From Paramacrobiotus metropolitanus (lineage: Eukaryota > Tardigrada > Eutardigrada > Parachela > Macrobiotidae), in contig NW_026570251.1 of NCBI RefSeq assembly GCF_019649055.1, positions 992,001 to 1,056,000 on the forward strand: 64,000 nt of DNA, given 5' to 3'. A program made the position numbers and the translations under genes. Below are positions 32,201 through 46,139 of this stretch, piece after piece (position 1 is the stretch's first letter; each line of letters starts with the position of its first letter). Below the pieces are notes generated by a model that saw only the letters and a list, made by a program, of their open reading frames with translations, had not been told where the DNA came from and searched no databases.

Positions 32201-35200
32201 CCTGCGTGTTTAAAAGCGGACAATTCAATATTCATACCCGATGGGATTATCAGCGCGGCGGTTAACGGGATTGCCGGTTTAAGCTGCTTATTGTCGCGGT
32301 GTTTTACGTTTTTTAACCGCTTATCGACGGATTAAATGCCAATTGACGGTTAGCAAATAATGCGGCTGTGAATCTGGTAAAAATTGTCTGTATGAAGTGC
32401 AGACAATTTTTACCAGATGCGCAATGGAAAATTAGTTTCAGATTCAAAAAATGAAATACAGTACATGGAAAGTTGCGGAGAAATTTCGATCAGTCAATTG
32501 TAGTTTAGTCGAATATGGAACGAACAATCGAAAAAAATCCCTTAAATGATGGCCAAACAATTTTACAAGCTGCAGTTTTCAAAAAAATCAAGCATCACTA
32601 CAACATTATTTTTGCACCTTCACAAAATGTTACTTTAATTAACAGAACATAGACCAATTCGTCAAGTTGTGTGCTCGAGCCCTAACTCTACGATTTTAAT
32701 AACTAATACAGTAATACCGATCTTCAACTGTTCCCGCTTGTGAATCACTTTTTTACATCCGAATGTCACCATACTAACTCGTTTGTTTGTTTTAAAAATA
32801 ATATTCTTCGATTCTTAATAATTTTTTATGGGGAATATTATTAAGAAAAACATACCTATAAATCAGTATAATGTGCTGTGAAAACTCATAAAAACTTAAT
32901 ACGCAAATTTTCAGTAAAACAACAGTTCAGTAAGAGTTTACAGTGTTTACTGTATACGAGTACTTATACTAAAATCCCCATATCGATAATTTATGTTCAA
33001 GTATCAGTTTGTTTTTGAATGCTTCTTCATCGATTACACAATTTTTCATCTTTATGATACTGATTTTGTGCTGGTTTATTTTCGAAGTCTTAAATACATA
33101 AAAAAGAGAAAACTGTAACGGAAAATTGTTTATTAATTCTTATTATTTTAATAATTATTTACTTTTTTTCCTTTTTCTTTGTTTATTAATTTTTTATTAA
33201 TTCCGAGAAAATAATAAACGTCAAAGGCGTAGCGATCGAGTTTGCTTCTTACCGGCTGGCCGACATATTTCAGCAGGATGGTAATGAGATTGTCCAGTGC
33301 ATCGCGTGAGAGATTTTGTTTCGGAATATAATCCAGTGTGTCCTTGATGGGAGAAAACAAATAGCCGCTGTTAGCTATATAAAGCTAGATCAGTTGGAAT
33401 CACTGCATGTACTGCCGTTTAGAGTATCTGTATATTTGTTGTTTTTCCTCCGTGCCGCGCATCCTTTACGACGGCCACTTTACGACACTTGAGCCGCATC
33501 GTCTTTAAGACAACGTCAAGTGCTATCATATCCATGAGCGACAAAGCCGGCTCGACTAGCCGATTTTGTGCTCCTTACGACAAGTGCCCTTTTCGGTTTT
33601 TTCCCCAAAATAACTTAAGAAAAAAAATATTGAATTAATGGCATAAATTTTAGTCAACGCATTAAAATAACATTAATTTGAAAAATCAATTTCCAATAAT
33701 TTAGCAAAGTGGGTTTCTTAAGTTTATTAAATCTGGACTTTTATTAAATAAAGCTAAATGTTGACATTTACAAGTGGACGGGAAGAAAAAGGAAATTATT
33801 CCGACTTTTCAAAAATTTATTTAGGTTATTTTTTTCATTATCGAAATTCGAAAATTTTTTACAAAGCGTAGTCACCTTCCAAAAAAATCGCTAATTAATT
33901 TTTGTCAGCTCCATTTCTAAAAAGAATAAGGCTTAGTTTTTGAAACACGGATAAAAACGGCTGGGAAGAAACGGGGACTATTCAAATTTTATTCACATTT
34001 TTCCAATTAATTTACAATAGATTTCCATATTAAATTTGTTAAATAAAGCGTAGTTACAGTTATAAAAATTAATATTTGGAGCGCTTGGATTTTTTGCTAA
34101 ACATAATTAGCTTCAAGATGTAGGATTTTGGGCACTTACAATGGGCGGGAAAATACAGAAAATATTTCAATTTTGCGAATTATTCACGATAGTAATGCCA
34201 TTACTGTAATGGTTTTCTTATTAATTTCTTGGATTTTTCATTGCTTACTTTCGCCGATACGCCCTGCGCTTCACTTCCGGCCAATCCCTCATCCTCAAAC
34301 AACGCATTCGCCGCCTTCCCGGTCTCCGGCTTATCACTCCAGAAGATCATGGGCCGCGGCCGCGTCGTCTCCCGCGCCGTGCTGGCCACGACCCTCCCGG
34401 TGGTCCGCGTCGTCGTCGAGGTGGTCGCGGTCGTTGTGGTACTCTCCGTTGTCGTCGTCGTCGTCGCGGTGGTGGTCTCCATGGTCGTCAGGTCCTCCTC
34501 GACGATCGTCGCCAACCGTCGACCCTCCGTCGTCGTCATCACGTGAGTGGGTTCCGTGGAGCTCGCCAACGGCTCCATCATCAACGTCGAGAACAGGAAC
34601 TGTGGGAGATTGGAGTGCGGGATGGTGAAGGGTGTCCAGCCCTCGGGATGGGCCTCCGGACCCTGTTCCGCCACCTCCGGGTTGCGATCTTCCGGGAGCA
34701 GCGCTATTTTCCAGGGGGAGGTGGTGTTGTCGACGTTCTCGGGGGTCGCGGCGTCCAGAATCCGGTGTTCGCGGAGCTGGTACATAGCCATGGAGTTGTT
34801 GGTCGTTTTGGCGGGAAACACTCGGGAGGTGTTGGATTCCGGGAGGTGGGACGTCTCGTTGTGTACACGGGAGGTCACAATCTTCAAGGGGTCTTTTTCC
34901 AAATGCCCGAAGACCTCCGATGAATTGTGGTGGTCAGAAGGGGCCTCCGGATCGAAAACACCGCGCAGGAAGTTCGTCTCCCGGTTCGGAAGGGTCTCGT
35001 TGACTTCCGGAAAGGTCTCCGGGACCGCGGAGGTCAGTTCCTCGATTTCCGGGATGAACGCGGTGGTGGGCGCATCGGTTAACCCTGCGTGACTGGAATT
35101 CTGGTGTTCCGCCGGGGAATGGGACACTCCCGCCCGGAAACTATTGGGATCCAGCGGCGTCAGCGTGATCCCGCCGCTGTCCCCGAAGGCGTCGGTGTGG

Positions 35201-37619
35201 GCGACGGTGAAGACGTCCGGCTGCTGGCTGACTACATCCGGCAGCTCCCCGTCTCCGCTGCCGACGGCCAGGTCCTCGGCGCTGGCCCCGGCGGCGCGCA
35301 GCGTGTCGTTGTGGAAGGGCAGGAGGGTTTCGTGGAGGAGGTCGTGGCGGGTGAGGGTGTCCGGCGGGGCTTGAGAGGGGTCAAGGAGATCAAGGTCAGC
35401 CGCGGCGGATGGGCGCGGGCTAGGCGGGAATGGAGTGGGGGTGGGGCCGGCAGGGCTGCGTTGCCGGCCGACGGGAGAAGGGAGGCGGTGGCTGTTGGGG
35501 TCGGAATTGTGCGAGGAGGGCCGAATGAGGAGGTTACTGGGAGGAACTGTATGATAAACAAAATTTTTTTGAACACTGTTGTACAAAAACACAGATAAAA
35601 TCAGTCAACCATTTGTGCTATAACGAACAGAAATAAAAAAATAAAATTAAATGAACGATAATCCTCCGCGTTCAAGTGGAAAAATACGGGGTTCAAAAAA
35701 TTAATACAGTTAAAAAAAGGCAATCATAAAAATGTCTTTAACATGACCGAAAAAAAAAATTAAAGCTTTAATCTAGGAAGAAAAGGCCTGAATAATTGTG
35801 ATAGGAATTATGAGAAATAAACCCAAGTCAAACAAAATTACGTCAGTCGATTTTCACCGACCACAAATAAACAGACAATATAAAATTTCATTTACTTATA
35901 AGCTGCATAATCACTGTCAGGAAAAACAAAAAGCTTTAAAATGATTTATAAAAACAAGAAAATTAAGTCAACCGAATCTCACTGAACTAATAAGTCTAAT
36001 TAAAAAAATAAGCAGATTTAACTAAAATAGTAAATTTAAATAAATATACCTAAAGAAAAATTTTAAATAAATAATTTACCTAAAGAGAAATTTGTCTGAA
36101 ATGGGAAAAAATGGACGCGTTAAATGGGCAAAAACGTTTTGCAAGTATTGCCAACAGAAAATTGTGAAGTTTAAAAATTACTAAGTTGCCTTAAAGCCTT
36201 AACGAAATATGTTACAACAGTATCCTTTTGTTACCGGCAAAATTTTTACAGACTCACACAGGTTCTTGCAAAGCACTACAACCTGATAAGAGAAAAAAGC
36301 AAATCAGTCCACGGACATTAAACTGAAAAATGGACGGCTGTGCGTGGGCTGCAGACTACAATGTCAAGTGCTGAGAAAAAGTGTTGATCGTAACACAAAT
36401 TGGATCAGTGTTAACAACTGGACCACAACGGCTAATTAATTGGATAACTGTGCTGCACAGACGCCTCAGCTAAATCGCTTCACGCTTAATTAACCCACAT
36501 TCCAACCAGTTTACAAAATGCCTGCTGATCGAACCGGATTTCCCTTATTAATTATTTCGTCCCCGGTTAACAGAGCAAAACACTCACAAATAATGTGTAA
36601 ACAATTATCACCGTTTAAAAAAATAATTGATCTTGAAATTCATTGAAAATAATTAATTCCGAGTATATTTTTTCGCTGTAATAAAATTTAAAAGCTAACA
36701 AATTCCGTTTGTTTTAAGGATAAACAAAATCTATCAAAATTCATAAACAAACAGCCGCTTAAAATACCTTATAATGATTATAAAAATAGAATAATTCGGA
36801 ACGTGAATAAAAAAAACTGTGCAAAACGTCCCACTACGTCAACAAACGAAATAACCAAAGTAAAACCGAAAAACAAAATTAATACAACATTTCCGACAGA
36901 CATGCGCTTTATTATTTTACCGCGTTATTTATTCTTTTACTTTGATCAATTTGTTTTATTTTTAAATTGACCGCATTTATTTATTATTTTATTTTTCGTT
37001 TTATGTTTTAAACTTTTTTGAAAAAATACTTTGTTTAAAAATCACGCAACCGTCGAACAAAAATATTAAAAAAAATTTGATTTTCACAGATTGTTTTTCA
37101 TTTGAGAATGCACAATCAGTATTTATTTTTACAATAATAATGCAAAGAAGGAAAAAATTCGGAAACATTAGAACGATAATTCCGAAAATTATTCCTAAAT
37201 TCGCTATACATTTAATACACCAAGCCAGCAAAAAGGACGGTAATAAAATTTCACAGGAGCCCTAAATGCATAAAATTTCCGCATAATGAACCCTCGTCGT
37301 GCTAATATTGGATTTACAGGTCCTAAATATGACCGTCGTCCATTCTTTACATGTCTCTCTTTCTCTATTCACTGCCTCACTGCTGCGCTGCATGTTTGCA
37401 CATGTTCACACACAGCGCGGATTATACGCTGGTCGGATTGTGTGCTCCACAGCACAAAGCCCTCCTAATCAGCCCGGACACAAACATCACCTGAAACGCA
37501 CCAGGAAAATATCTTCCCGTACCTGCTACATGATGCTGGGTGAGATTCACCGCGGCTGCATCACATGATCCCCCAAACAACAACAACGATAACAACACAA
37601 TCAACATCCCGGCGCGCAT
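29205..37619 (-). CDS. Mucin-like type I membrane protein, seven to eight exons
   Basis: Exons: 37619-37523 (signal peptide MRAGMLIVLLSLLLFGGS), 35546-34249, 33342-33253, 32201-31910, a tentative 31259-31219, 30697-30443, 29488-29375 and 29315-29205. With the tentative exon the first six sum to 691 codons. Without it the phase fails. Exon 2 encodes a Pro/Ser/Thr/Asn-rich ectodomain of about 430 residues with many N-glycosylation sites and a Thr-rich run. Exons 3-5 look folded (DTLDYIPKQNLSRDALDNLI). Exon 6 has the membrane segment (FIPLIVLAAICVFVAVITV) and a KKAQ stop-transfer. The tail exon is open in two frames. Splicing a 59-base intron gives an ending with EMYETEGWPIDPAAYAV and EEDTKL, where GC content drops. 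The unspliced frame runs to 29117. Distant kinship to the KIAA1549 family is only a guess. Confidence 0.6.
32372..32418. repeat. Hairpin with 19-nt perfect arms in intron
   Basis: atctggtaaaaattgtctg (32372-32390) is exactly complementary to 32400-32418 across a 9-nt loop. It lies in intron 3 of the mucin-like gene. It is miRNA-precursor-like in shape but only 47 nt long, so shorter than usual. Confidence 0.7.
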
Positions 37620-37639
37620 TCTCACATCCCTGTAGTGGC

Positions 37640-40046
37640 AATACGATATCCAATTAACGGTACAGGTGCATTCAACGATATCGCCTTAATATTTTGCATT
37701 CCATTGAGTTGAGGGAATTTGTTAATCAGTCGCGGCCGTTGGTCATCTCGCAATGATGGATAACATTGTTGATTTGGCTTCTGGCACAATAATCATCGAA
37801 CATACAAGCAATTATTTAGAAGGGATGATACTTTCTAAAAGATAATAATAGCCTTTTGAAATGTTTGGAAAAGCAGAAAAGTGAGATTTTTCACCTGTAT
37901 TGCCAGTCATGCATGTATAATGCTGGCTGTGCGTGCAGTGTGCTGTTGCTGCTGCATCATTCCGACGGACTGACCGAGTGGCCACTTGGCCAGTGCAGCG
38001 TCGGTGCAAGTCACGCCCCGTTGTACGTACGTCCACGCTGTCTGGTCAGCGTCTATTCCACTGTGTCCACCTTCACCGTTGTACGTACCTCGACAGCGTC
38101 TGGTCAGCGTCTATTTCATCGTGTCCACCTGTATGACGGGTGCAAGCCAGAGTAGGCCATAATTAGCATGAGACCAGATCAGAGAGAGAGACAGAGGGGA
38201 GACAACGAGAAACAGAAGCGCTCAGTCGAGAGAGAAATTTGACCGGATGATCATAAAGCCAGGGGCCACTTGATTAATGATGGAAGCAGGTATGTTTACA
38301 CAATAATCGCCGGTGAGAGCGAAAGTGATGCATGCCCGGGCGCAGCAATGAGATCATACCGGGGTAACCGGGCAGCTAAAGCACGACGGTGCACCGGATT
38401 GAAACAATCGACAATTTCTCCTTGTTTCCAAATGGAGAAAAATGTACTTACGGCTTTTCAATATTATATTGGAAATACTGCAGAATATATTTGCAAAAAA
38501 ATATAGAAAAACAAATTTCAGGAACTCAGTTCCCAAAATTAATACGAACAAATTTTAAAATGTGAAAAATATGAAACTATTAAAAAAAGAAAAATATGAA
38601 GAATTTTATAAAAAATTGTGAAAATTATAAAATAAAAAAAAGATCCAAATTATTGTACTATTAAATTACTCATAAAAATGTACCAAAAAACTGTAAAATC
38701 TCAGCCTAAATTATTTAAAAAATATTATTCAAAAACGAGAAAAGCTTTCACAAGTATCTCATTAATTTTACGCTTTCAAAATAAATTTTAATTACGTCCA
38801 GTGAGGCAGCAGGTAAACACAGTCAGCTGCGGCTATAAAAAATGCAAATTCAGTAGCGAGTCGAGGCTGTATGCGTAAATTAACACACCACTATGCGGCC
38901 CAACAAGTGGCTTATTAGCAAATATTTGCCGGTAAATAGCTGCATCTCCCAGGCTGCAACGTGCGATAATAAATACGACCGTTGTTTACATGGGAAATCA
39001 CCGTCAATACGCAGCGCCGTGATCGCGTAATACCCTTGTATGTCGACACGGAAATTTGCATAAAATAGTCACCCGCCGGCCGCCGCGGTGTCCTCGTCGC
39101 ATTGATTATATTATCATCGGCCGCATTGTTTTCCATTAATGCCGGCACAAATGCAACGGACGATTATCGATGCGGGATTATTTTTCCACAGACACTCACT
39201 GTCACAAATGTTATGCGGCGTTATTAATATTGCCGGCAACTGGCAAGCCGTTACCGGAAACGGACAGTCAGTGTTAACGTTAACGCCATGCGGCGGCGGG
39301 GGCAAACGTCAAGTTCCGGTCACGGTCGTTGCGCATGTGTAAAAATATCTCCTTTCCGGAGTGTAGACAATACGCTCATTATATATCCCATACCGCAACA
39401 AATTGCCGTTGATAATTGAAGCATTGTAATGGGTATTCATTCGTATTTAACGCGGTACTAGAATTGCCCGTTTACCAAATAAACATATCACCAGGTAATA
39501 AATAAATACTTATTTAACCGTTAGCAAATCTCTCATGAATATATGTGTAATATTCTAAAAAGCATTTACAGTTACCGGTAATCATTTTAGTCATGCATCA
39601 CAAATCGTGTGAAGAACTATTGATGTACAGTATATGACTTGCCTGTGCGCAGTGACTTGTTGAATTCCACGAGAACAAGTAAAAATACATTATCCAAGTT
39701 ACGATAAATCGACAAGCAAATCGTGAAAATATTCATAACACACACGCGAAGTCAAATCTTGTACGTGCTGTTACGTACTGCCTGCAGTTTCTGTTTATAT
39801 TGTAGTGAAAAGGTCAACCATCCTTTGTTTTTATAGACAGCACGATCAATAACTACAGCTTAAGAACCCGGGCCGTTAAATTTTAATTTAAGAAAAAAAT
39901 GCAGCACGTTCACCGCATCACCAGAATCAGAGAGATTCTTAATTGGGGACAAAATTAAATTTTCCATAGGCAACATTTTGTATCTAGTTCCGATCGAGTT
40001 CAAGCTTTCTTGGCTCTTTTTATGAGGTATCGCGCAGCAGGAATGT
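37640..40046. other. Intergenic between mucin-like gene and PEBP
   Basis: It includes the upstream side of the mucin-like gene. Positions 38030-38130 hold a direct duplication of about 60 bases (tctggtcagcgtctatt...gtgtccacct). Positions 38570-38720 are very AT-rich. Positions 38880-39340 are more GC-rich with no supported exon, a possible regulatory block. Nothing else seen. Confidence 0.4.
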
Positions 40047-42397
40047 TCAGAAGCTGGTAACGCCTTGTGAGGCCCAGTATTGTCGGGAATAGTCATCAGC
40101 TCGCGCGCGGTAGAAATTGCCGGCGAACGGCTGACTTAGTCCGTTCTGCAGCATAAACGTCCGCATGTTGAAGCGGAGACGGGCGTCGTTTCCACTGGGC
40201 AAGGCCGATAACTGGATGCTGCGGGTTTGCGGGAACAACAGGAAGACGTAGCGATGGAGGCCTGTCAAAGTTTTGCAATGAAATAAATAGTAAATCTCGG
40301 TGTTCTGAGGACATTTGAGCACATACAGATATTATGGCGCATGAACTGTATGTACATACACATGAAGTCTCTACAGCTTATCGTTAATTATAACTGGTAA
40401 CAATTTGACGAGTGCACGAGAATTGCACTTCACGTAGTTTTCATTCGTATATTTCCTTGCACTGGGAACGTTGCTTTACAAACAGCGAATGCACGTATTT
40501 TTCTATAGCCTTGTATAAATGGCGTCAAGGAATCCCTGTACCTGCTGTCGTCACCCGGCTAGAGTATGACGCTGCGGCAGTATATATAATTAAATCAGGT
40601 TAAATCTTCCGCGACATGTTTCGCTACAACCGTAGAACACCAGCTTAGTGCCATCAGCAAGTGCAGCGGGAGCGCTTGTGAACTACATAAGGAAGCGTTT
40701 CTGTTATAGATGTTTTCTAATACTATACGTTGGTACGTCTGGTTTGTGATACTTAATTAACGGATTACATTTATACATATCGCAATACGTATATACGTAT
40801 TGTAGAATCTTATTCAGGCAACCGACAGGCCCTGTTCGCGAATTGTACGCCGACACTATCGCAGCAAAAAGTTCAACATCGCAGCCGTCTCAGTTCAACG
40901 ACTCGATATAAGGTTTTAAAAAAAGCGGACAACTGCTTAGCTAACAACTGTAAGCAACGCGATATGTTACGCCTATCAGCGGTGCCGTTTATCCATTAAC
41001 ATACTTGAATCAAAGGGTGCACTGCCCATGTAGGGCGCGTAGACCTGTCCGCGGAAGATATCATTCCCGGGGATATTGTACACCAGCCAGTGCAGTACCG
41101 ATCGCAGCGAGCTGTTGGTCGCCGTCGGAGCATCCAGATCTACCATGCAACCGGGGATTATAACTCGGATTTGCAAAACAAGAGCCGGTGGGCACCGGTA
41201 GACGTTATGCAAATGGTTAAATTTGATTAACACAGCTAAAATGGGTAATTAAAATCATATATATGTCGCATCCGGATAAATTGACAGTTATTAAATTTCG
41301 TCCGGGTGTACCTAATTCAACCAGTGTGTACAGCTGGTCGGCGTAGGTGATGGGCCAGAAGACCGCCGGCTGGGTGGTCACTCCCGCCGGTGTCAGTTCA
41401 TTCCCCAACTGGACGAACGTGCTTCCGTTGTACGCCATCTGACAATTATTACAAATGGATTACCAATAAATAAACAAAGTAACTGAAAATCGAAATGAAA
41501 TAAATGTATGTAAATAATATTTCGCAAAATCGCTCTTTGCTCTTAGTATATTGTATCAGGAGAAGTACTCGTTATTTGTATCTCCCTCAAACTGTAACAT
41601 ATTTTATTCTACGTACGTATAGTACGGTAAACGAATACGCGTACGAGCTTTAAATACGAGTTGTACATACAGATGCGAGTTCACGTAAATGAATAAGTTT
41701 TATCAGAACTATTAAATCAAATTTTGTAAAGCATAAAAGGGTACAAATGTATTTAATACAGTCGTTTTCTTATCACATCTTGACAGGAATTAATGATGCG
41801 CTCATACATTTAATCAATATTTCAGAACTGCCAGTTATCGTTATAATGTAATACTTTTGTTAGGAAATGGCATAAAACGCAAACGCGGGCAGACTATTTA
41901 CTTAACAGTCAAAATTTTTAACATTCCAACAACAACCAAATCTCTATCCTCCCTTAGGTTGAGTAAAAAGTTACCGTACTTAACACCGCTGCAACGTTTT
42001 CCTTTAATGACTATTAAAATAAAACTTTGCTTGAGAGAAGTAGTACGTAGAACGCACAATTCTCTGCAGTCAGTTCACGAATGTGTCGACATATAAAATG
42101 CAATAATTCGCTTAAGGCCGAACACACCTAACGTTTCAACTACTAAAGGATAAAAAAGAAATCGATTTTCCAAAATATTGTACTTACAAATTCGTATTAT
42201 AATATATAGCGTACAATTAACTGCTGTAGCGGCGCTACATCCACCGCATCCGAGACGATTCCGTTCTGGGTGAAGGCACTGGCCACCTGGGCGTTCTGTC
42301 CGGAATACCACGTACCCGAACCGGGAATATAGTCCGCCTGCGTCCATCCAGCCAAAACTACCGCGGCAACTATCACACACCGGGAATGCATTGTCAT
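40047..42397 (-). CDS. Secreted phosphatidylethanolamine-binding protein (PEBP) family member
   Basis: Exons 42397-42215, 41438-41312, 41139-41005 and 40261-40047 have matching phases (0, 1, 1) and total 660 nt, so 219 residues. A signal peptide opens the protein (MTMHSRCVIVAAVVLAGWTQ), so it is exported, unlike the common cytosolic PEBPs. Family motifs follow in order: GNELTPAGV, PITYADQLYTLVEL, DLDAPTA (the DPDxP site with Leu in place of Pro), HWLVYNIPG, then SLHRYVFLLF in place of the usual G-HRY. The C-terminus has the expected final helix (ADDYSRQYWASQGV). PEBPs bind anionic ligands or lipids in a small pocket. The extracellular role here is unknown. Part of exon 2 is duplicated at 49184-49353. 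Confidence 0.88.
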
Positions 42398-43977
42398 TTG
42401 TCAGCGCACCGGTAAATTAAGGCAAAAATATTCACTGGCTTCGTACGTTAAAATTTCTGCTCTAAAAAATTATATTATATGTTATTGTTCAGCTGGGGAA
42501 TATTCTATTCGCAGTGTTGGTTGCGTATAATCCGTATGATATCTTGCCATTTCAGTCAAATCAGCCGTTTTTTTTAAGTAACAGCTGTTCTTTTGTAGAA
42601 TGAACGTGTTTGGCGCGCTAAAGCCGACTCGTATTATGTACATACAATATTATTATTTATACCTGCATTGCGACTGATTGCTGACAGTTGTGCATCCTTT
42701 GTCGGCAAACGCGCTGGATGTGCAATGTCTGGATTAGTTAACGAATTATGTACTGCTGTAGAATCTATGCCGTCTTTTAAGCAAATTCAAATGACTTTAT
42801 CGGCGGAAGAATGTCACTGATTTTCGGATTGTTTTGAGGAACTTTTTCCATAATTACCCTACGCTGCAATACTGTACGGTACTTTTAGCCCGCAATATCG
42901 GCAGTACTAAGTTACTAACGTGCGAGTGCTTTTAATGTGCTACAAACTACATAATGTACTTGTACACTGTACAAATTTGCACAGCTAGCATGTCGTATAT
43001 AATTAGAGTAATTCTTCACTTTTGTCTGGTAAGTATATGTCTTATCTTTTTACAGAATTTGTTGCGAATGAGATTGATCGGCTTTATCTCGTACAATTAG
43101 GCAGACACTCAGGGCTGCCGCTTCTTGGAATGAGTACATCGGGATATCCAAAACTGCGATTATAAGTACAGTAGTGACTACACAGGTAAATCGAACAAGC
43201 AGTCTGATATCAAAGCCGAACTTGACGATAATGCTGTCAGCCTAATTCCAAAAAGATATATATCTATATACTTAATTGTATACAAAATTAGCAGTTAGCA
43301 TATGTAATTCCAATTTGATAAGTAAATCTACACAGTGACCCTTGCAAGGTCTGCGGAAAATACACCCCGCGCTACGCTCCTTTCAGGCTTGGACAACGGT
43401 ACACCCAGCCACAATTCTGTTTAGCAGAGCAAGGGATCCGACGGCGATGCGCATGTCTGCCGTCCAGTGGAACATGAGATATATCTATATTACTAATATA
43501 GATATTAGTAATACTCTGTGGTGACTATTTTACTAATATCTATATTACATAAATTTTGCTTTAAAAAAAGAAGAATTTACAAAAAATGTTTGCACGAATT
43601 AGGAGAAATATACGGCGTTGTTTTAATTATCGGATGCGTGTTTAGCGCATCAAATAACTCTTAAAAGCCGGTTTGGAGCGATTTCACCATGTAGTTATCG
43701 AGATCTGAGGTTCTTGTTTTCCGTAATTTCTCACGGTAAATTTTTTTAGCAAACCGTCTTCAGATTCATACTCAGCGCGTCAGATAACATCTAAAAAGCC
43801 AGTTCAAGCGATTTTACTGTACATGTGTTCTTTTTGAGATCTGATAACATGTCAAAAATAATACAGTACTGTATTTAATAACAAAAAAATATGCTAGCAT
43901 TTTAAATATATGTATTTTGATTTTTTATAAAACTAATATATATAAATTGATTTTTTGTTGCAACTTGTATCATGCAG
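42398..43977. other. Intergenic, AT-rich
   Basis: It holds the PEBP promoter side, a 31-codon ATG frame at about 42727 (MSGLVNELCTAVES) that could be a small exon, and an AT palindrome-like block at 43480-43555 (atatctatattactaatatag). No gene is supported. Confidence 0.35.
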
Positions 43978-44294
43978 TGACCTTTTACTTTGACGCGGTA
44001 GCCGCCACTTTCGCTTCAAGGGTGATTTTGACAATTCAGCCTCATATTATGGATTATGCGTGGATTTTAAAATATCAAAATAGCGATCACCCTTCAAGAT
44101 TCATGATATGTGATCATATGTCCGTACGGGCAACGGAGTGTCTGTGCGATCAGCAACAAATTCCCGACGGACAGTGCGGCCTTCACGTGAGAAAAATAGC
44201 AACCTCGACAAATGTAGATAATTTCAGTGTTTTCCATGATGAAGCCGGCTCCATCTACGGCTGTGTGATGAGTAACGGTTTCGGATGTTTATAG
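43978..44294 (+). CDS. Possible terminal exon, Cys-containing, unknown
   Basis: After the acceptor tcatgcag the frame is open for 105 codons to a TAG. The translation has six cysteines and protein-like composition (FASRVILTIQPHIMDYAWI, CLCDQQQIPDGQCGLHV, YGCVMSNGFGCL). The earlier part of the open frame starts with TTG in AT-rich sequence and is probably intron. No upstream exon could be joined with confidence, although an ATG exon ending in a perfect gtaagt at 42990-43028 is on the same strand. Probably secreted if real. Confidence 0.35.
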
Positions 44295-45458
44295 AAAATT
44301 TGTGATTGATCATAGCCAGTTTGTAGCAGTCTGTACTTTACACTGTTATCGTATTAAATTATGTAGCACGAGAAACAGCGCGGTAAGTCAAGTACCCAGT
44401 AATATCAGCCGGTTCAAAAATTAACTGCATCCCGTTCAAAATTTTTTTGCGTTAGCAGCCTGACCGCGCGTGTTCTGTGAGTGCCCGCATAATTTTATTT
44501 TCATAAATTATTTCGCCGCAACTTGACTGCATTTTGCCATGGTTAGATAGACGGCTGTGTGTTACTGCACTGTAGAAAGCAAGTCTGTAGAGTAGGGAAA
44601 AAAAGCTGAAAGTATACGAGTACTGTTGGCAAGTTCCGAGTACTGTAGAGTACTGTAATCCCACGTCAGCGTTCGTATAATGTCCGAACTACGATTACAT
44701 ATTGCTCGGCAGCCGAGACAAGTTAATAATAGTTATATGTGTAGCGATCTCGGCAAAACATTTCCTAACCAAGATTCTATCACTGCACAGCATCGGTACA
44801 AACTACAAAGTACATAACTACTCCAGCGGATCGGGCGTCATGGTCAAAATCGCGGTAATGCGGCCTCTGCCGTATAAACACTATTAAACAGTATTTACTT
44901 CGGCAAATATAAACAGTGTTTTTGGTGATAGGACCGTCTGTTTCCGTTACCAGCGACCAATTGCATACCATACTGCTTGCCTAATAAATCGCCATGAAGA
45001 AGAACGCTGTTATCAATATAACCACCAGCACCAGCCGTCAACCATCCTGTTTTTCTTTTACGTTTTGGTTAAGAACTTCACCTAATAAAATGACGGTATA
45101 GGCCCATTTTTACAGCAGCACCATTTTTACAGACTATTTTACAGCAGCAACTGCTGCAGCGCAGTGAGTGATTGTCTGCCGCAAATGAGACTTGCGATAA
45201 CCAGACACGGGTTCGAAAGGATCCGTACGGGTCACATCAAACCCGTGTTTTGTTATCCCTTCGGGGACACTTTCCACGTGATTATCACCTGCATTTTCGC
45301 GGCTGTGCGGCCCCTGTAAAGTGTAATGTCGCCGAAATTTGGACCACATTGCATTTTTAAGGGGCCGCCATTTTTAAGGGGCGTGCACATTTAAATGTGA
45401 GCGGGTCGATGACGCACCGAAGTGGAGATTACCTGAAAGTCACACACATATTTCTTCC

Positions 45459-46072
45459 ATGGACGATTACCAAGAAGCAGGCATGAAATCGGTGGATTCT
45501 AAGGATGTTCCTAATGTGAGTTATTCCTGCGTCCAGTGGTAATCGGTTGTTTCAAAAACGTCTCTTTCAAAAGGTTTGCGATTATGACAATGCAACTGTT
45601 TTTTGTTAATTCCGCCGGGGATAACGGCTCTTGTTTGGATTTTTTTCCCTTGGTAAAAGTGTAAATTTAGAACCTGGAAATTAACTAAGACAGATAATAT
45701 TCCATACAAGAAATTTATAATATACAGCAAAAAAATCTACATAATGAACGTTATTTTATAATTATTGGCCACTAAAAATTTTTGTCGCTTCAGAAATGTA
45801 TAAAATATGTTGACAATTTATTTTCCGTGTTATTATTTCTGGTTCTACATGTAAATCGAAAATCCTTATAACGGTCGTTTATAATAGCGGTAAAAATATT
45901 TTCAACAGGTTTCGGTCCTCCGCGGGAGAGGAGTGACGATATCCGCACACTTCAAGTGTTTGAATATATTCTCGAGTACCCCAGTGTTATTCATGTGGCA
46001 TGTTTGCCGGTTGTTGGAGCATTGTGCGCGCAGCTCACCGTGCTGTGCTCATTTCGGCACAGGCGTCCATAG
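45459..46072 (+). CDS. Candidate small membrane protein, two exons
   Basis: Exon 1 (45459-45515) reads MDDYQEAGMKSVDSKDVPN and ends at a strong gtgagt donor. Exon 2 (45929-46072), using acceptor cgggag, continues in frame with RSDDIRTLQVFEYILEYPSV, then a hydrophobic stretch (CLPVVGALCAQLTVLC), a basic end (RHRRP) and TAG, 66 residues in all. The better acceptor (ttcaacag at 45908) would be out of phase with this exon 1, which is the main doubt. Function unknown. Confidence 0.3.
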
Positions 46073-46139
46073 TTGGGACATTCCAGAGGTATTTTAAAAA
46101 TTTTGAAATTTGCTTTAAATTTTGGAAACATGGTGGACA

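Noticed and set aside
34128-35598. Several plus-strand ORFs of 100-180 codons
   Set aside because: Antisense to the 1.3-kb mucin exon. Their Arg/Ser/Val-rich composition is what repeated ACN and CCN codons give when read backwards.
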